Shown one piece after another: positions 9,087-19,839 of a stretch of DNA of 64,000 bases. The translations under genes were made by a program, and so were the position numbers. Source of the DNA: Pseudoxanthomonas sp. Root630. GTDB taxonomy: Bacteria; Pseudomonadota; Gammaproteobacteria; Xanthomonadales; Xanthomonadaceae. The stretch covers positions 405,526 to 469,525 of the forward strand of contig NZ_LMGY01000015.1 in the NCBI RefSeq assembly GCF_001427585.1, in the 5' to 3' direction. The notes below the pieces were generated by a model that made no database searches, was not told the origin of the DNA, and saw only the letters and a list, made by a program, of their open reading frames with translations. Each line of letters starts with the position of its first letter. Position 1 is the first letter of the stretch.

Positions 9087-11978
9087 ATGAAAGCGCGTCG
9101 CCAAAAACTGGCTTCGGCCATTCAACTTGCAGTGCTTTGTGCTTTTCCCGCGATGGCCGTGGCCCAGGAGGCCACCACCCTCGATACGGTCACCGTGACC
9201 GGCAGCCGCATCAAGCAGTCCAATGCCGTGACCGCGCAGCCGGTCTACGTGCTGGATCGCCAGAAGATCGAGCAGACCGGCGTGCAGAGCGTCGGCGAAA
9301 TCCTCCAGCAGCTCACCGCGGGCGGCAAGGCGCTGAACGCGAAGTTCAACTCCTCGGGCAACTTCGGCTATCCCTCGGACGGCGGCGGCATCGGCGCCGG
9401 CTCTGCGCAGGTCGACCTGCGCCACCTGGGCTCGCAGCGCGTGCTGGTGCTGGTCGACGGCATCCGCTGGGTCAACGAATCCTCCGCGTCGGGCGTCAGC
9501 GGCAGCGCCGACCTCAACACCATCCCGCTGGCCATCGTCGACCGTATCGAAGTGCTGGAAGACGGCGCGTCGGCCATCTACGGTTCGGACGCCATCGCCG
9601 GCGTGGTGAACATCATCACCCGCAAGAAGTTCGACGGTGCGGAAGTCCACACCTACTACGGCGAGTACAGCCGCGGCGGCGAGACCACCGAGGCCTCGCT
9701 GACGCTGGGTGGCGGTGGCGAGCGCTTCAACGGCGTGTTCTCCGCGAGCTACTACGAGCAGAAGCGCATCAGCGCGGGCGACTGGGAGCAGTCCGCATGG
9801 CCGGAACCCGGCGCCGGCCTGGCGGCGGGCAGTTCGGCGATCCCGCAGGGCCGCTTCACCTTCTGCGATCCGGCGCGTCCGGCGGGCAGCTACGGGTCCT
9901 GCTCGGCCAGTGAGGAGTTCTTCTACGACCTCGCGCTCAACACCGGCACCACCACGCCGGTCTGGAATCCGGCCGATCCCTCGACCGGCACGTACCACGA
10001 CTTCACCGGTGCGGACCGCTTCAACTTCGCGCCGTACAACCTGCTGCTGACGCCGAGCAAGCGCAAGTCGATGTTCGGTTCGGTCAACTTCGACCTGACC
10101 GACAACGTGCGCCTGCACGCGAAGATGCTCTACAACAACCGCCAGTCGGCCAACCAGGCCGCGCCGGAACCGATCTTCGTCGGTCCGTACGCCGGTACCG
10201 GCGGCATCGCCGACACCATCATGATTTCGGCGGACAACCCGTACAACCCGTTCGGCATCGACCTGATCCCGGGCCAGAACTTCGGCTGGATCACCAAGCG
10301 CCCGGTGGAAGTCGGCCCGCGCATCTTCAACCAGGACGTCGACACCACCTACTTCAACATCGGCCTCGATGGCCTGTTCAACATCGGCGACCGCAGCTTC
10401 AGCTGGGACGCCAACTACGTGCATGCCGAGAACAAGGCCGAGCAGGTGTTCCTCAACGGCTACAACATGGCCAACATCGCGCTGGCGCTGGGCGATCCGA
10501 CGGTCTGCGCGGCGGTACCGGGCTGCGTGCCGCTGGACCTGTTCGGCGGCCAGGGCCGTCCGATGACGCAGCAGATGATCGACTGGATCCGCACGCGCCA
10601 GATCGACAGCAGCAAGCAGGTGCTGGACATCGCGTCGGCCAACCTGACCGGCGATCTGTTCGGCATCGGCGACCGTTCCGCGCAATTCGCGGCCGGCGTG
10701 GAGCATCGCCGCTACAAGGGCGAGTTCAATCCGGATCCGCTGCGGCAGACGGGCGAATCGCAGGACTCGTTCGCCGCGCCGGTGTCGGCCGACTACGACG
10801 TCAACGAGGTCTATACCGAGTTCAACTTCCCGGTGCTGGCATCGCTGGACCTGAGCGCCGCGGTGCGCTTCTCGGATTACTCCACCTTCGGCAGCGAGAC
10901 GACGGGCAAGCTGGGCTTCCGCTTCCAGCCGATCGAGGACCTGGTCTTCCGCGGCACGTATTCGCAGGGCTTCCGTGCGCCCAACCTGGGTGAGCTGTAC
11001 GGCCTGACCCAGTTCGGCGCGACGCTGGTCGATCCATGCGGCCCGACCGGCTCGCCGGTGGTGAACACCGCCGACGGCATCTCGCCCGGCCTCGAGGCGG
11101 CGTGCGTGGCGCAGGGCGTGCCGAACAACTTCGAGCAGGCCAACACGCAGATCACCACGTTCACCGGCGGCAATCCGGATCTCTCGCCCGAGAAGTCCGA
11201 CAGCTACACGGTCGGCGTGGTGTACAGCCCGGGCTGGGCGGACGGCCTGTCGTGGTCGGACAAGCTGGATTTCGAGCTGAGCTACTACCACCACAAGATC
11301 GACGACGCGATCGCGCCGCGCGACATCCAGGCCCTGCTCAACGCCTGCCTCGCGGCCGGCGGTCAGGACGCGGCGCTCTGCTCGCCGTTCACCCGCGGCA
11401 GCAGCGGCAACCTCAACCCGCCCGAGAACTTCCTGGACAACCTGGCCACCATCGAGACCGATGGCGTGGACGTGAAGGTCAACTGGACGAGCCCGGACTG
11501 GGGCTGGGGCGTGGTGAGCGCGGCGCTGCAGGCCACCACCGTCTTCAATTACGAAGCGGTCGACATCGACGGCAACCGTTCGCAGCGGCAGGTGGGCTGG
11601 GAAGTCTCCGACAGCGCGATCCCGCGTTGGCAGGGCAACCTGCAGCTGGGCTGGAAGCGCGGCAATTTCGACGCGACCTGGAACATGCGCTACATCAGCG
11701 CGGTCAAGGAAGACTGCGGCAACGCCGTCATCTCCGCCGTGCCCGGTTGCCTCAACGACGAGGGCGTCAACACGCTGGGCTCCACGACGTACAACGACGT
11801 GCAGTTCGGCTGGAAGGATGCCTTCGCGCTGGCTGGCCTGAAGTTGTCGCTGGGCGCGAACAACGTGTTCGGCAAGGACCCGCCGGTGTGCGTGACCTGC
11901 TCGCTCAACGGCTACGACGCCGGTACGTACGACCTGCCAGGCGCTTTCTGGTACGTGAGCGCCGACTACCGCTTCTGA
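9087..11978 (+). CDS. TonB-dependent outer-membrane receptor
   Basis: A 963-residue receptor with a signal peptide ending at AVAQEA. The N-terminal part is a plug domain starting at [12 protein letters not shown] and including [10 protein letters not shown] and [14 protein letters not shown] long beta-barrel follows and ends in the outer-membrane consensus YVSADYRF with a terminal Phe. The TonB box is probably the TVTVT stretch. It belongs to the broad group of xanthomonad receptors for iron complexes, oligosaccharides or peptides, and the ligand cannot be assigned. The Shine-Dalgarno GGAGAG precedes the ATG. An AT-rich leader of about 220 bases lies upstream and a strong terminator follows. 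Confidence 0.93.
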   Translation: MKARRQKLASAIQLAVLCAFPAMAVAQEATTLDTVTVTGSRIKQSNAVTAQPVYVLDRQKIEQTGVQSVGEILQQLTAGGKALNAKFNSSGNFGYPSDGGGIGAGSAQVDLRHLGSQRVLVLVDGIRWVNESSASGVSGSADLNTIPLAIVDRIEVLEDGASAIYGSDAIAGVVNIITRKKFDGAEVHTYYGEYSRGGETTEASLTLGGGGERFNGVFSASYYEQKRISAGDWEQSAWPEPGAGLAAGSSAIPQGRFTFCDPARPAGSYGSCSASEEFFYDLALNTGTTTPVWNPADPSTGTYHDFTGADRFNFAPYNLLLTPSKRKSMFGSVNFDLTDNVRLHAKMLYNNRQSANQAAPEPIFVGPYAGTGGIADTIMISADNPYNPFGIDLIPGQNFGWITKRPVEVGPRIFNQDVDTTYFNIGLDGLFNIGDRSFSWDANYVHAENKAEQVFLNGYNMANIALALGDPTVCAAVPGCVPLDLFGGQGRPMTQQMIDWIRTRQIDSSKQVLDIASANLTGDLFGIGDRSAQFAAGVEHRRYKGEFNPDPLRQTGESQDSFAAPVSADYDVNEVYTEFNFPVLASLDLSAAVRFSDYSTFGSETTGKLGFRFQPIEDLVFRGTYSQGFRAPNLGELYGLTQFGATLVDPCGPTGSPVVNTADGISPGLEAACVAQGVPNNFEQANTQITTFTGGNPDLSPEKSDSYTVGVVYSPGWADGLSWSDKLDFELSYYHHKIDDAIAPRDIQALLNACLAAGGQDAALCSPFTRGSSGNLNPPENFLDNLATIETDGVDVKVNWTSPDWGWGVVSAALQATTVFNYEAVDIDGNRSQRQVGWEVSDSAIPRWQGNLQLGWKRGNFDATWNMRYISAVKEDCGNAVISAVPGCLNDEGVNTLGSTTYNDVQFGWKDAFALAGLKLSLGANNVFGKDPPVCVTCSLNGYDAGTYDLPGAFWYVSADYRF

Positions 11979-12002
11979 CGGACCGCGGTGGATGAAAACG
12001 GG

Positions 12003-12026
12003 AAAGCCGGCCGCAGGGCCGGCTTT
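12003..12026 (+). terminator. Rho-independent terminator after the TonB-dependent receptor
   Basis: A perfect 10-base stem AAAGCCGGCC / GGCCGGCTTT with a 4-base loop lies 25 bases after the receptor stop codon. The stem ends in TTT, with CTCC following, so the T-tract is short. Confidence 0.75.
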
Positions 12027-12150
12027 CTCCGTTGCGGCATCGCGACCGCATCTGCCGCCGTCGCCCGGCCCGGGCCGGGCGTTGCCCGCATGACAGGGGC
12101 GCCGGCAGGAGTACGATGCGTCAGCGAGGGGAGGGAAGGAAGCGCATCGA

Positions 12151-13494
12151 ATGGAGGCGCCTGTCCACGGAAGCACCGGCTACTGGGCGGACGCGGCGGA
12201 ACGCCGTCGTCGTCGCCGTGCCTTCAACCTGCTGATGGCGACCGGCCTGATCATGGCGATGCTGGGCCTGGGCTGGGGCGTGTTCTTCGCCTTGCGCGGC
12301 GCTTGGGCCGTGGCCGCGGTGGAGCTGGCGATCGCCTTGCTGGGGGGTGTGGTCATCCTCATGGCGCGGCTGCGCCGGACGCGCGCGGCCGCGTGGGTCG
12401 CCTTCGCGGGAATGGCCGCGCTGCTGTGCTTCTTCTCGGCGTTCCTGGATGCATCGACGACGACGATCCCGGGAACCAGCCATCTCTTCCTGCTCGTGCT
12501 GGCCCTCTGCGCGCACCATGTGTTTCGCGCGGAGCCGCCCGGGTTGCGCTACGGCGCGGTGTTCGCGTTGCTGCTGGCCTTCGCCGTGTTCGCCGCGACG
12601 CCGGTGGGTACGCCTGCGCCGTTCGCCATCAGCGACGATGTGCGCAGGATCGGCATCTGGGTGAACTTGGCGACGGTGGTCGCCAGTTTCCTGGTGGTGA
12701 TGCGGCTCGCCGAGAGCGACATCGCCGAGCATCGGGCGCTGCATCGCGCGTTGCGCGATGCGCTGTCGCAGCGGCGCTTCGAACTGTTCTACCAGCCTCA
12801 GGTCGATGGCGAGGGCCACATCGTGGGGGCGGAAGCGCTGCTGCGCTGGCGCGATGCGCGGCGCGGCATCCTGCGGCCGGGTGAATTCATGCAGGCGGCC
12901 GAGGAGACCGGCTTCATCCTGCCGCTGGGCCAATGGGTGCTGCAGGCGGCCTGCACGCAGTTGCGTGCGTGGCATGCGGACCCCGCAATGCGATCGCTAC
13001 GGTTGTCGGTCAACATCAGTGCGTTGCAACTGCGCCAGCCGGATTTCGTGCAGCAGGTGAGCGATGCGATGGCGCGCGCCGGTATCGATGCGGGGCGACT
13101 GACGCTGGAGCTGACCGAAAGCGTGCTCGTCCACGACATGGAGGATGCGGCGGGCAAGATGCGCGCGCTGCATGCGATGGGCGTGCGGCTGTCGTTGGAC
13201 GATTTCGGCGCCGGACATTCGTCGCTCTCCTATCTGCGCGAACTCCCGTTCGCCGAGATGAAGATCGACCGGACGTTCACGCGGGGCATCGTGCGGGATG
13301 CGCATGCCGCCAGCATCACCCGCAATCTCCTGCAACTCGGGCAGGACCTGGGTATCGACGTGATCGCCGAGGGCATCGAGCAGCAGGACCAGTTCGGCCT
13401 GCTGGGGGAACAGGGTTGCCGCCTGTTCCAGGGCTACATGTTCGGTCGGCCGATGGACGTGGATGCCTTCAACCGTCGCATGGGCGCCGCCTAG
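12151..13494 (+). CDS. Membrane-anchored EAL-domain c-di-GMP phosphodiesterase
   Basis: A 447-residue protein. Residues 23-186 form about six hydrophobic helices in three pairs, an uncharacterised membrane sensor. Residues 200-445 are an EAL domain with all the hallmark motifs: EALLRW (Glu228), ELTES, DDFGAGHSSL, KIDRTF, IAEGIE and FQGYMFGRP. All metal and catalytic residues appear present, so it should hydrolyse c-di-GMP to pGpG. There is no GGDEF domain. It is 172 bases downstream of the TonB receptor gene and beyond its terminator, so it probably has its own promoter. The purine-rich GGAAGGAAG upstream of 12151 supports the start. Confidence 0.9.
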   Translation: MEAPVHGSTGYWADAAERRRRRRAFNLLMATGLIMAMLGLGWGVFFALRGAWAVAAVELAIALLGGVVILMARLRRTRAAAWVAFAGMAALLCFFSAFLDASTTTIPGTSHLFLLVLALCAHHVFRAEPPGLRYGAVFALLLAFAVFAATPVGTPAPFAISDDVRRIGIWVNLATVVASFLVVMRLAESDIAEHRALHRALRDALSQRRFELFYQPQVDGEGHIVGAEALLRWRDARRGILRPGEFMQAAEETGFILPLGQWVLQAACTQLRAWHADPAMRSLRLSVNISALQLRQPDFVQQVSDAMARAGIDAGRLTLELTESVLVHDMEDAAGKMRALHAMGVRLSLDDFGAGHSSLSYLRELPFAEMKIDRTFTRGIVRDAHAASITRNLLQLGQDLGIDVIAEGIEQQDQFGLLGEQGCRLFQGYMFGRPMDVDAFNRRMGAA

Positions 13495-13506
13495 CGCGGG
13501 GCCGGC

Positions 13507-14283
13507 TCAGCGCAGCGCGACGTCCGGCACGTCGATGTCCATCGCCAGCGCGAGATGGTCGGAATTCGCGGCAGGCATCGCGCGCGCGTTGTCCGCATGC
13601 AGCCCATCGCTGACCAGGATGTGGTCGATGGCGCGCTGCGGACGCCAACTGGGGAACGTAGGCACGCACACCGACGGCGGGCGCAGGCGGGTGCGCTTGT
13701 AGAGCAGTTCCATTTCCGGCGTGTCGGGCATGCAGTTGAAATCGCCCATCAGCACCGCATGCGGATGGCCCGACAGCAGTTCCCCGATGAAGGCCAGTTG
13801 CGAGCGTCGCGAGTTGGCGCCGAGCGACAGGTGCGCGACGGCCACGGTGAGGCCTTCGTCGCCCTCGCCGAAACGCGCCATCAGCACGCCGCGGCCGCTG
13901 ATGCGGCCGGGCAGGCTATGGTCGGTCACTTCCACCGGCTCCAGCTTGCTCAGCAGGCCGTTCGCACTGCCGGCCACGCGCGCCACGTTGCGGTTGGGCT
14001 GGTGGGTCCAGTAATCGAATCCGGCGCGCTCGGCCAGGTAGTGGGTCTGGTTGGTGAAGCCCGAGCGCAGGCTGCCGGGGTCCGCTTCCTGGAGGCCGAC
14101 GATGTCGTGCTCGCCGGCCAGCTGCGCGATCAGATCCAGGCTGCCGCGCTTGTTGCCCGCCGGCAGCGCATGCGACCAGCTGCGGGTCACGTAGTCGCTG
14201 TAGCGGCGCGTGCTGGAGCCTGCCTGGATGTTGGCGCTCAGCAGGCGCAACCGTCGCGCGGCGGAGGTGGCGGATTCGGTCAT
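13507..14283 (-). CDS. Endonuclease/exonuclease/phosphatase-family protein
   Basis: A 258-residue protein of the EEP (DNase I-like) superfamily. Motifs in order are LQEADPG (metal-binding Glu), VAHLSLG (catalytic His), LMGDFNCMPD (Asp and Asn), IDHILVS and the terminal SDHLAL. There is no signal peptide. It lies 24 bases after a DsbA-like lipoprotein gene on the same strand. In pseudomonads an EEP gene also adjoins dsbA and cytochrome c4 genes, so the arrangement is conserved. The substrate (DNA, phospholipid or other phosphodiester) is unknown. Confidence 0.85.
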   Translation of the reverse strand: MTESATSAARRLRLLSANIQAGSSTRRYSDYVTRSWSHALPAGNKRGSLDLIAQLAGEHDIVGLQEADPGSLRSGFTNQTHYLAERAGFDYWTHQPNRNVARVAGSANGLLSKLEPVEVTDHSLPGRISGRGVLMARFGEGDEGLTVAVAHLSLGANSRRSQLAFIGELLSGHPHAVLMGDFNCMPDTPEMELLYKRTRLRPPSVCVPTFPSWRPQRAIDHILVSDGLHADNARAMPAANSDHLALAMDIDVPDVALR

Positions 14284-14307
14284 GGAAGTGGGGGGCTTCC
14301 GCCGGGT

Positions 14308-15135
14308 TCAGCGCTTGGCGCGTTCCATCGCGACCAGGTGGTCGGTGATGCGCAGCACGTCGTCCCAGCTGCGGCCACCGGTCACGCGGTACTTGCCGTT
14401 GACGACCAGGGTCGGCGTGCTGGTCACGCCCCACTTCTGCGCCAGCTGCATGCCGCGGCCCATCTTGGCGTTGGTGCCGAAGCTGTTCATCAGTGCCACG
14501 AACTCCTGCGGGTTCGCGCCGTAACCCGCGTAGAACTTCGCGATCTCGGCCGGTTCGGCCGGCGGCTTGCCTTCGCCGGGCAGCGTGCGCTGCACGTGGA
14601 TGGCTGCGAACACGGCGTCATGGGTCTTGTCGACCAGGCCCTTCGACTCGGCGGCGTAGTAAGCCTTGGCGTAGGGCTCCCACGCCTTGCCGAACGCGAC
14701 CGGCACGTAGGTGATGCGCACGTCGGCCGGCTGCTTGGCCTTCCAGGCGGCCATGCGGGGCGCGAAGGCACCGCAGGCGGGGCAGACATAGCCGAAGACT
14801 TCGGCGACTTCGACCTTTCCGTTGAGCGGCGCATACGGCTGGGCGTTGGCGATCTCTTCGTAATCGGTGCCCGCGACTGGGGCCGGGCCCTGCGGCGGAA
14901 CCACCGGGTTGGTGTTCGGCGCGGGGGCGGCAGCATCGGCGGCGGGCGGCGTGGCGGCCGGCGTGCCGGCGTCCGCCGGGGCGGGTGCGACGTCCGTGGC
15001 CGGCGCGGTTTCGGCGGCCGGCGCCGCGGGAGCCGCGGTGTCGCCGGTCGGCGAGGTGTCGGTGGAGGGCTTGGGTCCGCAGGCCGCCAGGATCGGCAAC
15101 AGCAGGGACAGCATCAGGACGTGGCGGGATTTCAT
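14308..15135 (-). CDS. DsbA-like thiol:disulfide oxidoreductase, lipoprotein form
   Basis: A 275-residue protein whose N-terminus has a lipobox (ILAAC, Cys19), so it is probably membrane-anchored in the periplasm. Residues 20-90 are a low-complexity linker of Ala, Pro, Asp and Thr. The thioredoxin-fold DsbA domain begins near residue 90, with the active site CPAC at 118-121 and the cis-proline loop STPT near residue 225. The classical DsbA dipeptide is PH, so PA here predicts a different redox potential. It is followed downstream by an EEP-family gene and preceded by a second dsbA copy, suggesting duplication. Confidence 0.87.
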   Translation of the reverse strand: MKSRHVLMLSLLLPILAACGPKPSTDTSPTGDTAAPAAPAAETAPATDVAPAPADAGTPAATPPAADAAAPAPNTNPVVPPQGPAPVAGTDYEEIANAQPYAPLNGKVEVAEVFGYVCPACGAFAPRMAAWKAKQPADVRITYVPVAFGKAWEPYAKAYYAAESKGLVDKTHDAVFAAIHVQRTLPGEGKPPAEPAEIAKFYAGYGANPQEFVALMNSFGTNAKMGRGMQLAQKWGVTSTPTLVVNGKYRVTGGRSWDDVLRITDHLVAMERAKR

Positions 15136-15232
15136 CGCGCGGACTCCAACGTATCGGGGAAAAGGGGCTGCCACGAAGGGCGGGGACTTCACATTCTGCA
15201 TGGGCCCCGGCGGGGCTGCCATGACGACGTCA

Positions 15233-15883
15233 TCACTTGCGGGTGCGCTCGCGTGCGACCAGGCGGTCGACGATCTTCAGCATGTCGCTGTAGGTACGGC
15301 CACCGATGACGCGGTACTTGCCGTTGACGATCATGGTCGGCGTGCCTTCGATGCCGGCGGCCATCGCCCAGGTCCGCGCGTGCTCGAGCTGCCGGTCGAC
15401 CTGCTCGCCGCGCAGCGCGGCGCTGAACTTGGCCCGGTCCACGCCGTAGGGGGCATAGAACGCGGCGATCTCGTCGGGAGAGACGTTCTGGATCGGCAGC
15501 GCGCCGGTCTTGTGCAGGGCGTCGAACACCGCCTGGTGGGTGCGCTCCTGCACGCCGAACTGGCGGGCGGCGAAGAACGCACGGGCATACGGGATCCAGT
15601 AGCCGCCGAAGGCCGCCGGCACCGGGGTCAGGCGCACGTCCTTGCGCAGGGTCTTCTTCCAGGCCGCCAGCGTGGGTTCGAAGTGGGCGCAGTGGACGCA
15701 GGTGTAGCCGAACACCTCCACCACTTCGACCTTGCCGTTGAGCGGGGCGTAGGGCGTGCCGTTCTCGATCACCACATAGTCCTGGCCCTCGACCAGCGGC
15801 GGGGGCGACGGCGGCGCGGCCAATGCGACGGCGGGCACCAGGGCCAGCAGGGTGATCAGGACGGGCAGTAGACGGGACGCCAT
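15233..15883 (-). CDS. dsbA: Periplasmic thiol:disulfide interchange protein DsbA
   Basis: A 216-residue periplasmic oxidoreductase with a signal peptide ending at ALAAPP. The active site is CVHC at residues 62-65 and the cis-proline loop is GTPT. It closely resembles the neighbouring lipoprotein over the whole DsbA domain, for example in the shared APLNGKVEV and VNGKYRV. The family inserts disulfides into exported proteins and is reoxidised by DsbB. The start at 15883 directly precedes the signal peptide; the longer open frame upstream is out-of-frame cytochrome sequence. The gene order engB - cytochrome c4 - dsbA is conserved in pseudomonads. Confidence 0.9.
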   Translation of the reverse strand: MASRLLPVLITLLALVPAVALAAPPSPPPLVEGQDYVVIENGTPYAPLNGKVEVVEVFGYTCVHCAHFEPTLAAWKKTLRKDVRLTPVPAAFGGYWIPYARAFFAARQFGVQERTHQAVFDALHKTGALPIQNVSPDEIAAFYAPYGVDRAKFSAALRGEQVDRQLEHARTWAMAAGIEGTPTMIVNGKYRVIGGRTYSDMLKIVDRLVARERTRK

Positions 15884-15930
15884 CGGGACTCTCCAGCTTC
15901 GTACTGGCCCCGGCACGCTGCGGGGCGCGG

Positions 15931-15962
15931 AAAAAGAAACGCCGGCCATGGTGGGGCCGGCG
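15931..15962 (-). terminator. Rho-independent terminator of the cytochrome c4 gene
   Basis: Read on the minus strand, an 8-base stem CGCCGGCC / GGCCGGCG with a 7-base loop is followed by a T-rich run (TTTCTTTTTC). It sits 53 bases after the cytochrome c4 stop and before the dsbA start, so dsbA probably has its own promoter. Confidence 0.65.
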
Positions 15963-16014
15963 CGATGAACAGGAGCTTGCACTTCCGGCCGCGGCAGGCG
16001 GCGGAAGTCGGGGA

Positions 16015-16797
16015 TTACTTGCTGCCGGCCTTGGCCGCGGCGACGTCGTCGGCGCGGGCGTGCAGGCCCTGCAGGTAGCTGGCCAGGGCCTGGATTTCCT
16101 GCTCGGTCAGCGGGCCGGCCACCTGGGCCATGATGTTGAAGTGGGCCGGGTCCTTCAGCGTGGTCGTACCGGCCTTGTACTCGGTCAGGCGGCGCACCGT
16201 GTAGTCCTGCATCTGGCCGCCGATATGCGGGTAGGCCGGGCCCGGGTTGCCGGCACCGGTCGGGCCGTGGCACGCCAGGCAGGCCGGCACGCCGCGCTTG
16301 GCATCGCCATTGCGGTACAGCTGCTGGCCGACTTCGTAGAACTTCATGCCCTGGTAGGTGCCGTCGGCGACGACGCTGTCGTCGGCCAGGCCGGCGCCCG
16401 ACTTCTGGGTGGCGAAGTAGGCTCCCACGTCGCGCATGTCCTGCGCGTTGAGGGTCTGGGCGAACGGGGCCATCACCATCGCCATGCCGGTGTTGCGCTC
16501 GCCCGAGGCGAACAGCGCCAGCTGCTGGGCGATATAGCGCTCGCTCTGGCCGGCGATGCGGGGGTACTGCGGGTCGCTGGGATTGCCGTCGGCGCCGTGG
16601 CAGGCCGCGCAGGCGGCCGCCTTGGTCTGGCCGGCCTTGGCATCGCCCCAGGTCGTCTTGGCGAGGTTGATGTCCAGCGGCGCGGTCTCGACCGGCGCAT
16701 TGTCCGGCACCGGGACCACCGTGGTCTGTGCAAAAGCGACTGCGCCCACGGCCAGTACGGCCAATCCGGCAAGTCCCATAACGCGAGCGTGGCGCAT
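16015..16797 (-). CDS. Cytochrome c4 (diheme periplasmic cytochrome)
   Basis: A 260-residue exported protein with a signal peptide ending at AFAQTT. It has two haem c attachment motifs, CAACH at residues 63-67 and CLACH at 173-177, each followed by a similar fold. This is the two-domain arrangement of cytochrome c4, an electron donor to terminal oxidases. It is divergent from engB and lies upstream of the dsbA pair, as in other gammaproteobacteria. Confidence 0.93.
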   Translation of the reverse strand: MRHARVMGLAGLAVLAVGAVAFAQTTVVPVPDNAPVETAPLDINLAKTTWGDAKAGQTKAAACAACHGADGNPSDPQYPRIAGQSERYIAQQLALFASGERNTGMAMVMAPFAQTLNAQDMRDVGAYFATQKSGAGLADDSVVADGTYQGMKFYEVGQQLYRNGDAKRGVPACLACHGPTGAGNPGPAYPHIGGQMQDYTVRRLTEYKAGTTTLKDPAHFNIMAQVAGPLTEQEIQALASYLQGLHARADDVAAAKAGSK

Positions 16798-16927
16798 GCT
16801 AAAGCTCCGAAACCTTTGACTGATGGCGGCGCCTGAAGGGGCCGCGAAACCCGCGAATTATCGTCGCGGCGGCCGCTCGCGGTCAATTCAAACGGTATCC
16901 GGCCCGCCACCGTGCGATCCTATCGCC

Positions 16928-17527
<600 letters not shown>

Positions 17528-17531
17528 GTCG

Positions 17532-18248
17532 TCAGACCGACACGTGGAACAGGCGGCCCACCAGCGCGGCGGCCGCCATCGCCATCGCGCCCCAGAAACC
17601 TACCCGCCACGCGCCGCGTAGCACCGGTGCGCCGCCCACGCGCGCCGCCAGGCCGCCGGACAGCAGCAGGCCCGCCACGGTAGCGAGGGTGGTCACGATG
17701 GCCACCTTGTCGGCGGGGGCCAGCAGGGTCGTGGCGATCGGCAACAGCGCGCCCACGGTGAAGGCTGCCGCAGACGCCAGCGCCGCCTGCACCGGCCGCG
17801 CGCGCAGGGCGTCGGTGATGCCGAGCTCGTCGCGCATGTGCGCGGCCAGTGCATCGTGCGCGGTGAGCTGTTCGGCCACCTGCCGCGCGAGCGCCGGTTC
17901 CAGTCCGCGCCCGACATAGATCTGGGTCAGCTCGGCCAGCTCGCCGTCGGGCATCTCGTGGAGTTCGCGCTTTTCGACGGCGAGGTCGGCCGCTTCCGCA
18001 TCGGCCTGCGACTGCACCGACACGTATTCGCCTGCCGCCATCGACATGGCGCCGGCCACGAGTCCGGCCACGCCGGTCAGCAGGATCGTCGAGGGCGCTG
18101 CGCCGCTGGCAGCCACGCCCACGACCAGCCCCGAGACCGAGACGATGCCGTCGTTGGCGCCGAGCACGGCGGCCCGCAGCCAGCCAACCCGGTCGGTGCG
18201 GTGCAGTTCGCGGTGGCGCGGGACGACAGTGCGGGCATGGCGCGGCAT
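17532..18248 (-). CDS. VIT1/CCC1-family membrane transporter
   Basis: A 238-residue protein with about five membrane helices. The first contains GANDGIVSVSGLVVG and the second MSMAAGEYVSVQSQ, both hallmarks of VIT1/CCC1 iron or manganese transporters. A soluble charged region (about residues 80-145) lies between helices 2 and 3, where the family binds metal through Glu and Met residues; Glu-rich segments are visible. It likely exports or sequesters Fe2+ or Mn2+. It converges with engB, with only 4 bases between the stops. Confidence 0.85.
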   Translation of the reverse strand: MPRHARTVVPRHRELHRTDRVGWLRAAVLGANDGIVSVSGLVVGVAASGAAPSTILLTGVAGLVAGAMSMAAGEYVSVQSQADAEAADLAVEKRELHEMPDGELAELTQIYVGRGLEPALARQVAEQLTAHDALAAHMRDELGITDALRARPVQAALASAAAFTVGALLPIATTLLAPADKVAIVTTLATVAGLLLSGGLAARVGGAPVLRGAWRVGFWGAMAMAAAALVGRLFHVSV

Positions 18249-18430
18249 GCCCGCAGCGTAGGCCAGCGCGGCGGCCCGCGTCGAGCGGGCGCACCGGCGT
18301 CGCGTGCATGGATGGGACGCTGCGGCGTTCCCATGGCGACGATCGCGTGCGCACGGTCACGTTATAGTGCCGGCCTTGCAATGGAAGGCGGTGGCCCGAC
18401 ATTGCGTCTCCCCTTCCGCGAGTCCCGCCC

Positions 18431-19795
18431 TTGTCCAGCCCCAGCCACGTCGCCGACACGCCCATCACCGACCGCGCGCAACTGGTGACGTACGTCGCGT
18501 CGGGCGAGAAGCCGCGCGCCGACTGGCGCATCGGCACCGAGCACGAGAAGTTCGGTTTCCGCCTCGACGACCTGCGCCCGCCCACCTTCGATGGTGAGCG
18601 CGGCATCGAAACGTTGTTGAAGGGCCTGACGCGCTTTGGCTGGGAGCCCGTCGAAGAGAAGGGTCGCGTCATCGCACTGGTCAAGGAGGGCGCTTCGGTC
18701 ACCCTGGAACCGGCGGGCCAGCTGGAACTGTCGGGCGCGGCGCTGGAGACCCTCCACGAAACCTGCGTGGAAGTGGGCACGCACCTGAAGGAAGTGAAGC
18801 AGGTCGCCGACGAACTGCAGCTCGGCTTCCTCGGCATGGGCTTCCAGCCCAAGTGGCGCCGCGACGAGATGCCGTGGATGCCGAAGGGCCGCTACCAGAT
18901 CATGAAGTCGTACATGCCCAAGGTCGGCCAGTTGGGCCTGGACATGATGACGCGCACCTGCACCGTGCAGGTCAACCTCGACTACGCCAGCGAAGCGGAC
19001 ATGGTGAGGAAGTTCCGCGTGTCGCTGGCGTTGCAGCCGGTGGCCACGGCGCTGTTCGCCGACTCGCCGTTCACCGAGGGCAAGCCGAACGGCTACCAGA
19101 GCTACCGTTCGCACATCTGGACCGACACCGACGGCGACCGCACCGGCATGCTGGATTTCGTCTTCGAGGATGGCTTCGGTTACGAGCGCTATGTGGACTA
19201 TCTGCTCGACGTGCCGATGTATTTCTCCTACCGCGACGGCATCTACCACGACGCCAGCGGCAAGTCGTTCCGCAAGTTCATGCGGGGAGAACTGGATGTG
19301 CTGCCGGGCGCGCTGCCCACGCTGCGCGACTGGTCCGACCACATGACCACCGCCTTCCCGGAAGTGCGGATGAAGAAGTTCCTGGAGATGCGTGGCGCGG
19401 ACAGCGGTCCCTGGAACCGCATCTGCGCGCTGCCCGCGTTCTGGGTGGGCCTGCTGTACGACGATGCCGCGCTCGACGCGGCGTGGGACCTGGTCAAGGA
19501 TTTCTCGCTGGCCGAGCGCCACGCGCTGCGCGACGGCGTGCCGAAGCATGCGCTGAAGCTGCCGTTCCGCGGCGGCACGGTCCGCGACCTGGCCCGCGAA
19601 GCGGTGAAGATCGCCATCGGCGGCCTGCAACGCCGCGCACGCCTCAACAGCAAGGGCGTGGACGAAGCCGGCTTCCTCGATGCGCTGGTGGAAATCGTCG
19701 AGGCCAACGAGACCTCCGCCGAGCGCAAGCTCGCGCTGTTCAACGGCCCCTGGCAGGGCGACATCGATCGCGTGTTCCGCGAATTCGCGTACTGA
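18431..19795 (+). CDS. gshA: Glutamate-cysteine ligase, plant/proteobacterial (GCS2) type
   Basis: A 454-residue enzyme catalysing the first step of glutathione synthesis. It has the GCS2 motifs RIGTEHEKFGF near residue 33, TLEPAGQLELSG near 98, GFQPKW and MTRTCTVQVNLD. The overall length matches the xanthomonad and plant enzymes rather than the E. coli GshA fold. The start codon is TTG at 18431. A -10-like TATAGT lies about 60 bases upstream. Glutathione made here feeds the FrmAB pathway and the glutaredoxin encoded elsewhere in this window. Confidence 0.92.
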   Translation: MSSPSHVADTPITDRAQLVTYVASGEKPRADWRIGTEHEKFGFRLDDLRPPTFDGERGIETLLKGLTRFGWEPVEEKGRVIALVKEGASVTLEPAGQLELSGAALETLHETCVEVGTHLKEVKQVADELQLGFLGMGFQPKWRRDEMPWMPKGRYQIMKSYMPKVGQLGLDMMTRTCTVQVNLDYASEADMVRKFRVSLALQPVATALFADSPFTEGKPNGYQSYRSHIWTDTDGDRTGMLDFVFEDGFGYERYVDYLLDVPMYFSYRDGIYHDASGKSFRKFMRGELDVLPGALPTLRDWSDHMTTAFPEVRMKKFLEMRGADSGPWNRICALPAFWVGLLYDDAALDAAWDLVKDFSLAERHALRDGVPKHALKLPFRGGTVRDLAREAVKIAIGGLQRRARLNSKGVDEAGFLDALVEIVEANETSAERKLALFNGPWQGDIDRVFREFAY

Positions 19796-19839
19796 CCCGA
19801 CCCGGGTTAGGCTGGGCCTTTCCATGCAGGGGAAGGCCG

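Noticed and set aside
8946..12176. A 1076-residue open frame on the minus strand opposite the first TonB receptor.
   Set aside because: It is the shadow of the receptor gene: rich in Arg, Ala and His with no domain, while the plus strand has signal peptide, plug and barrel.
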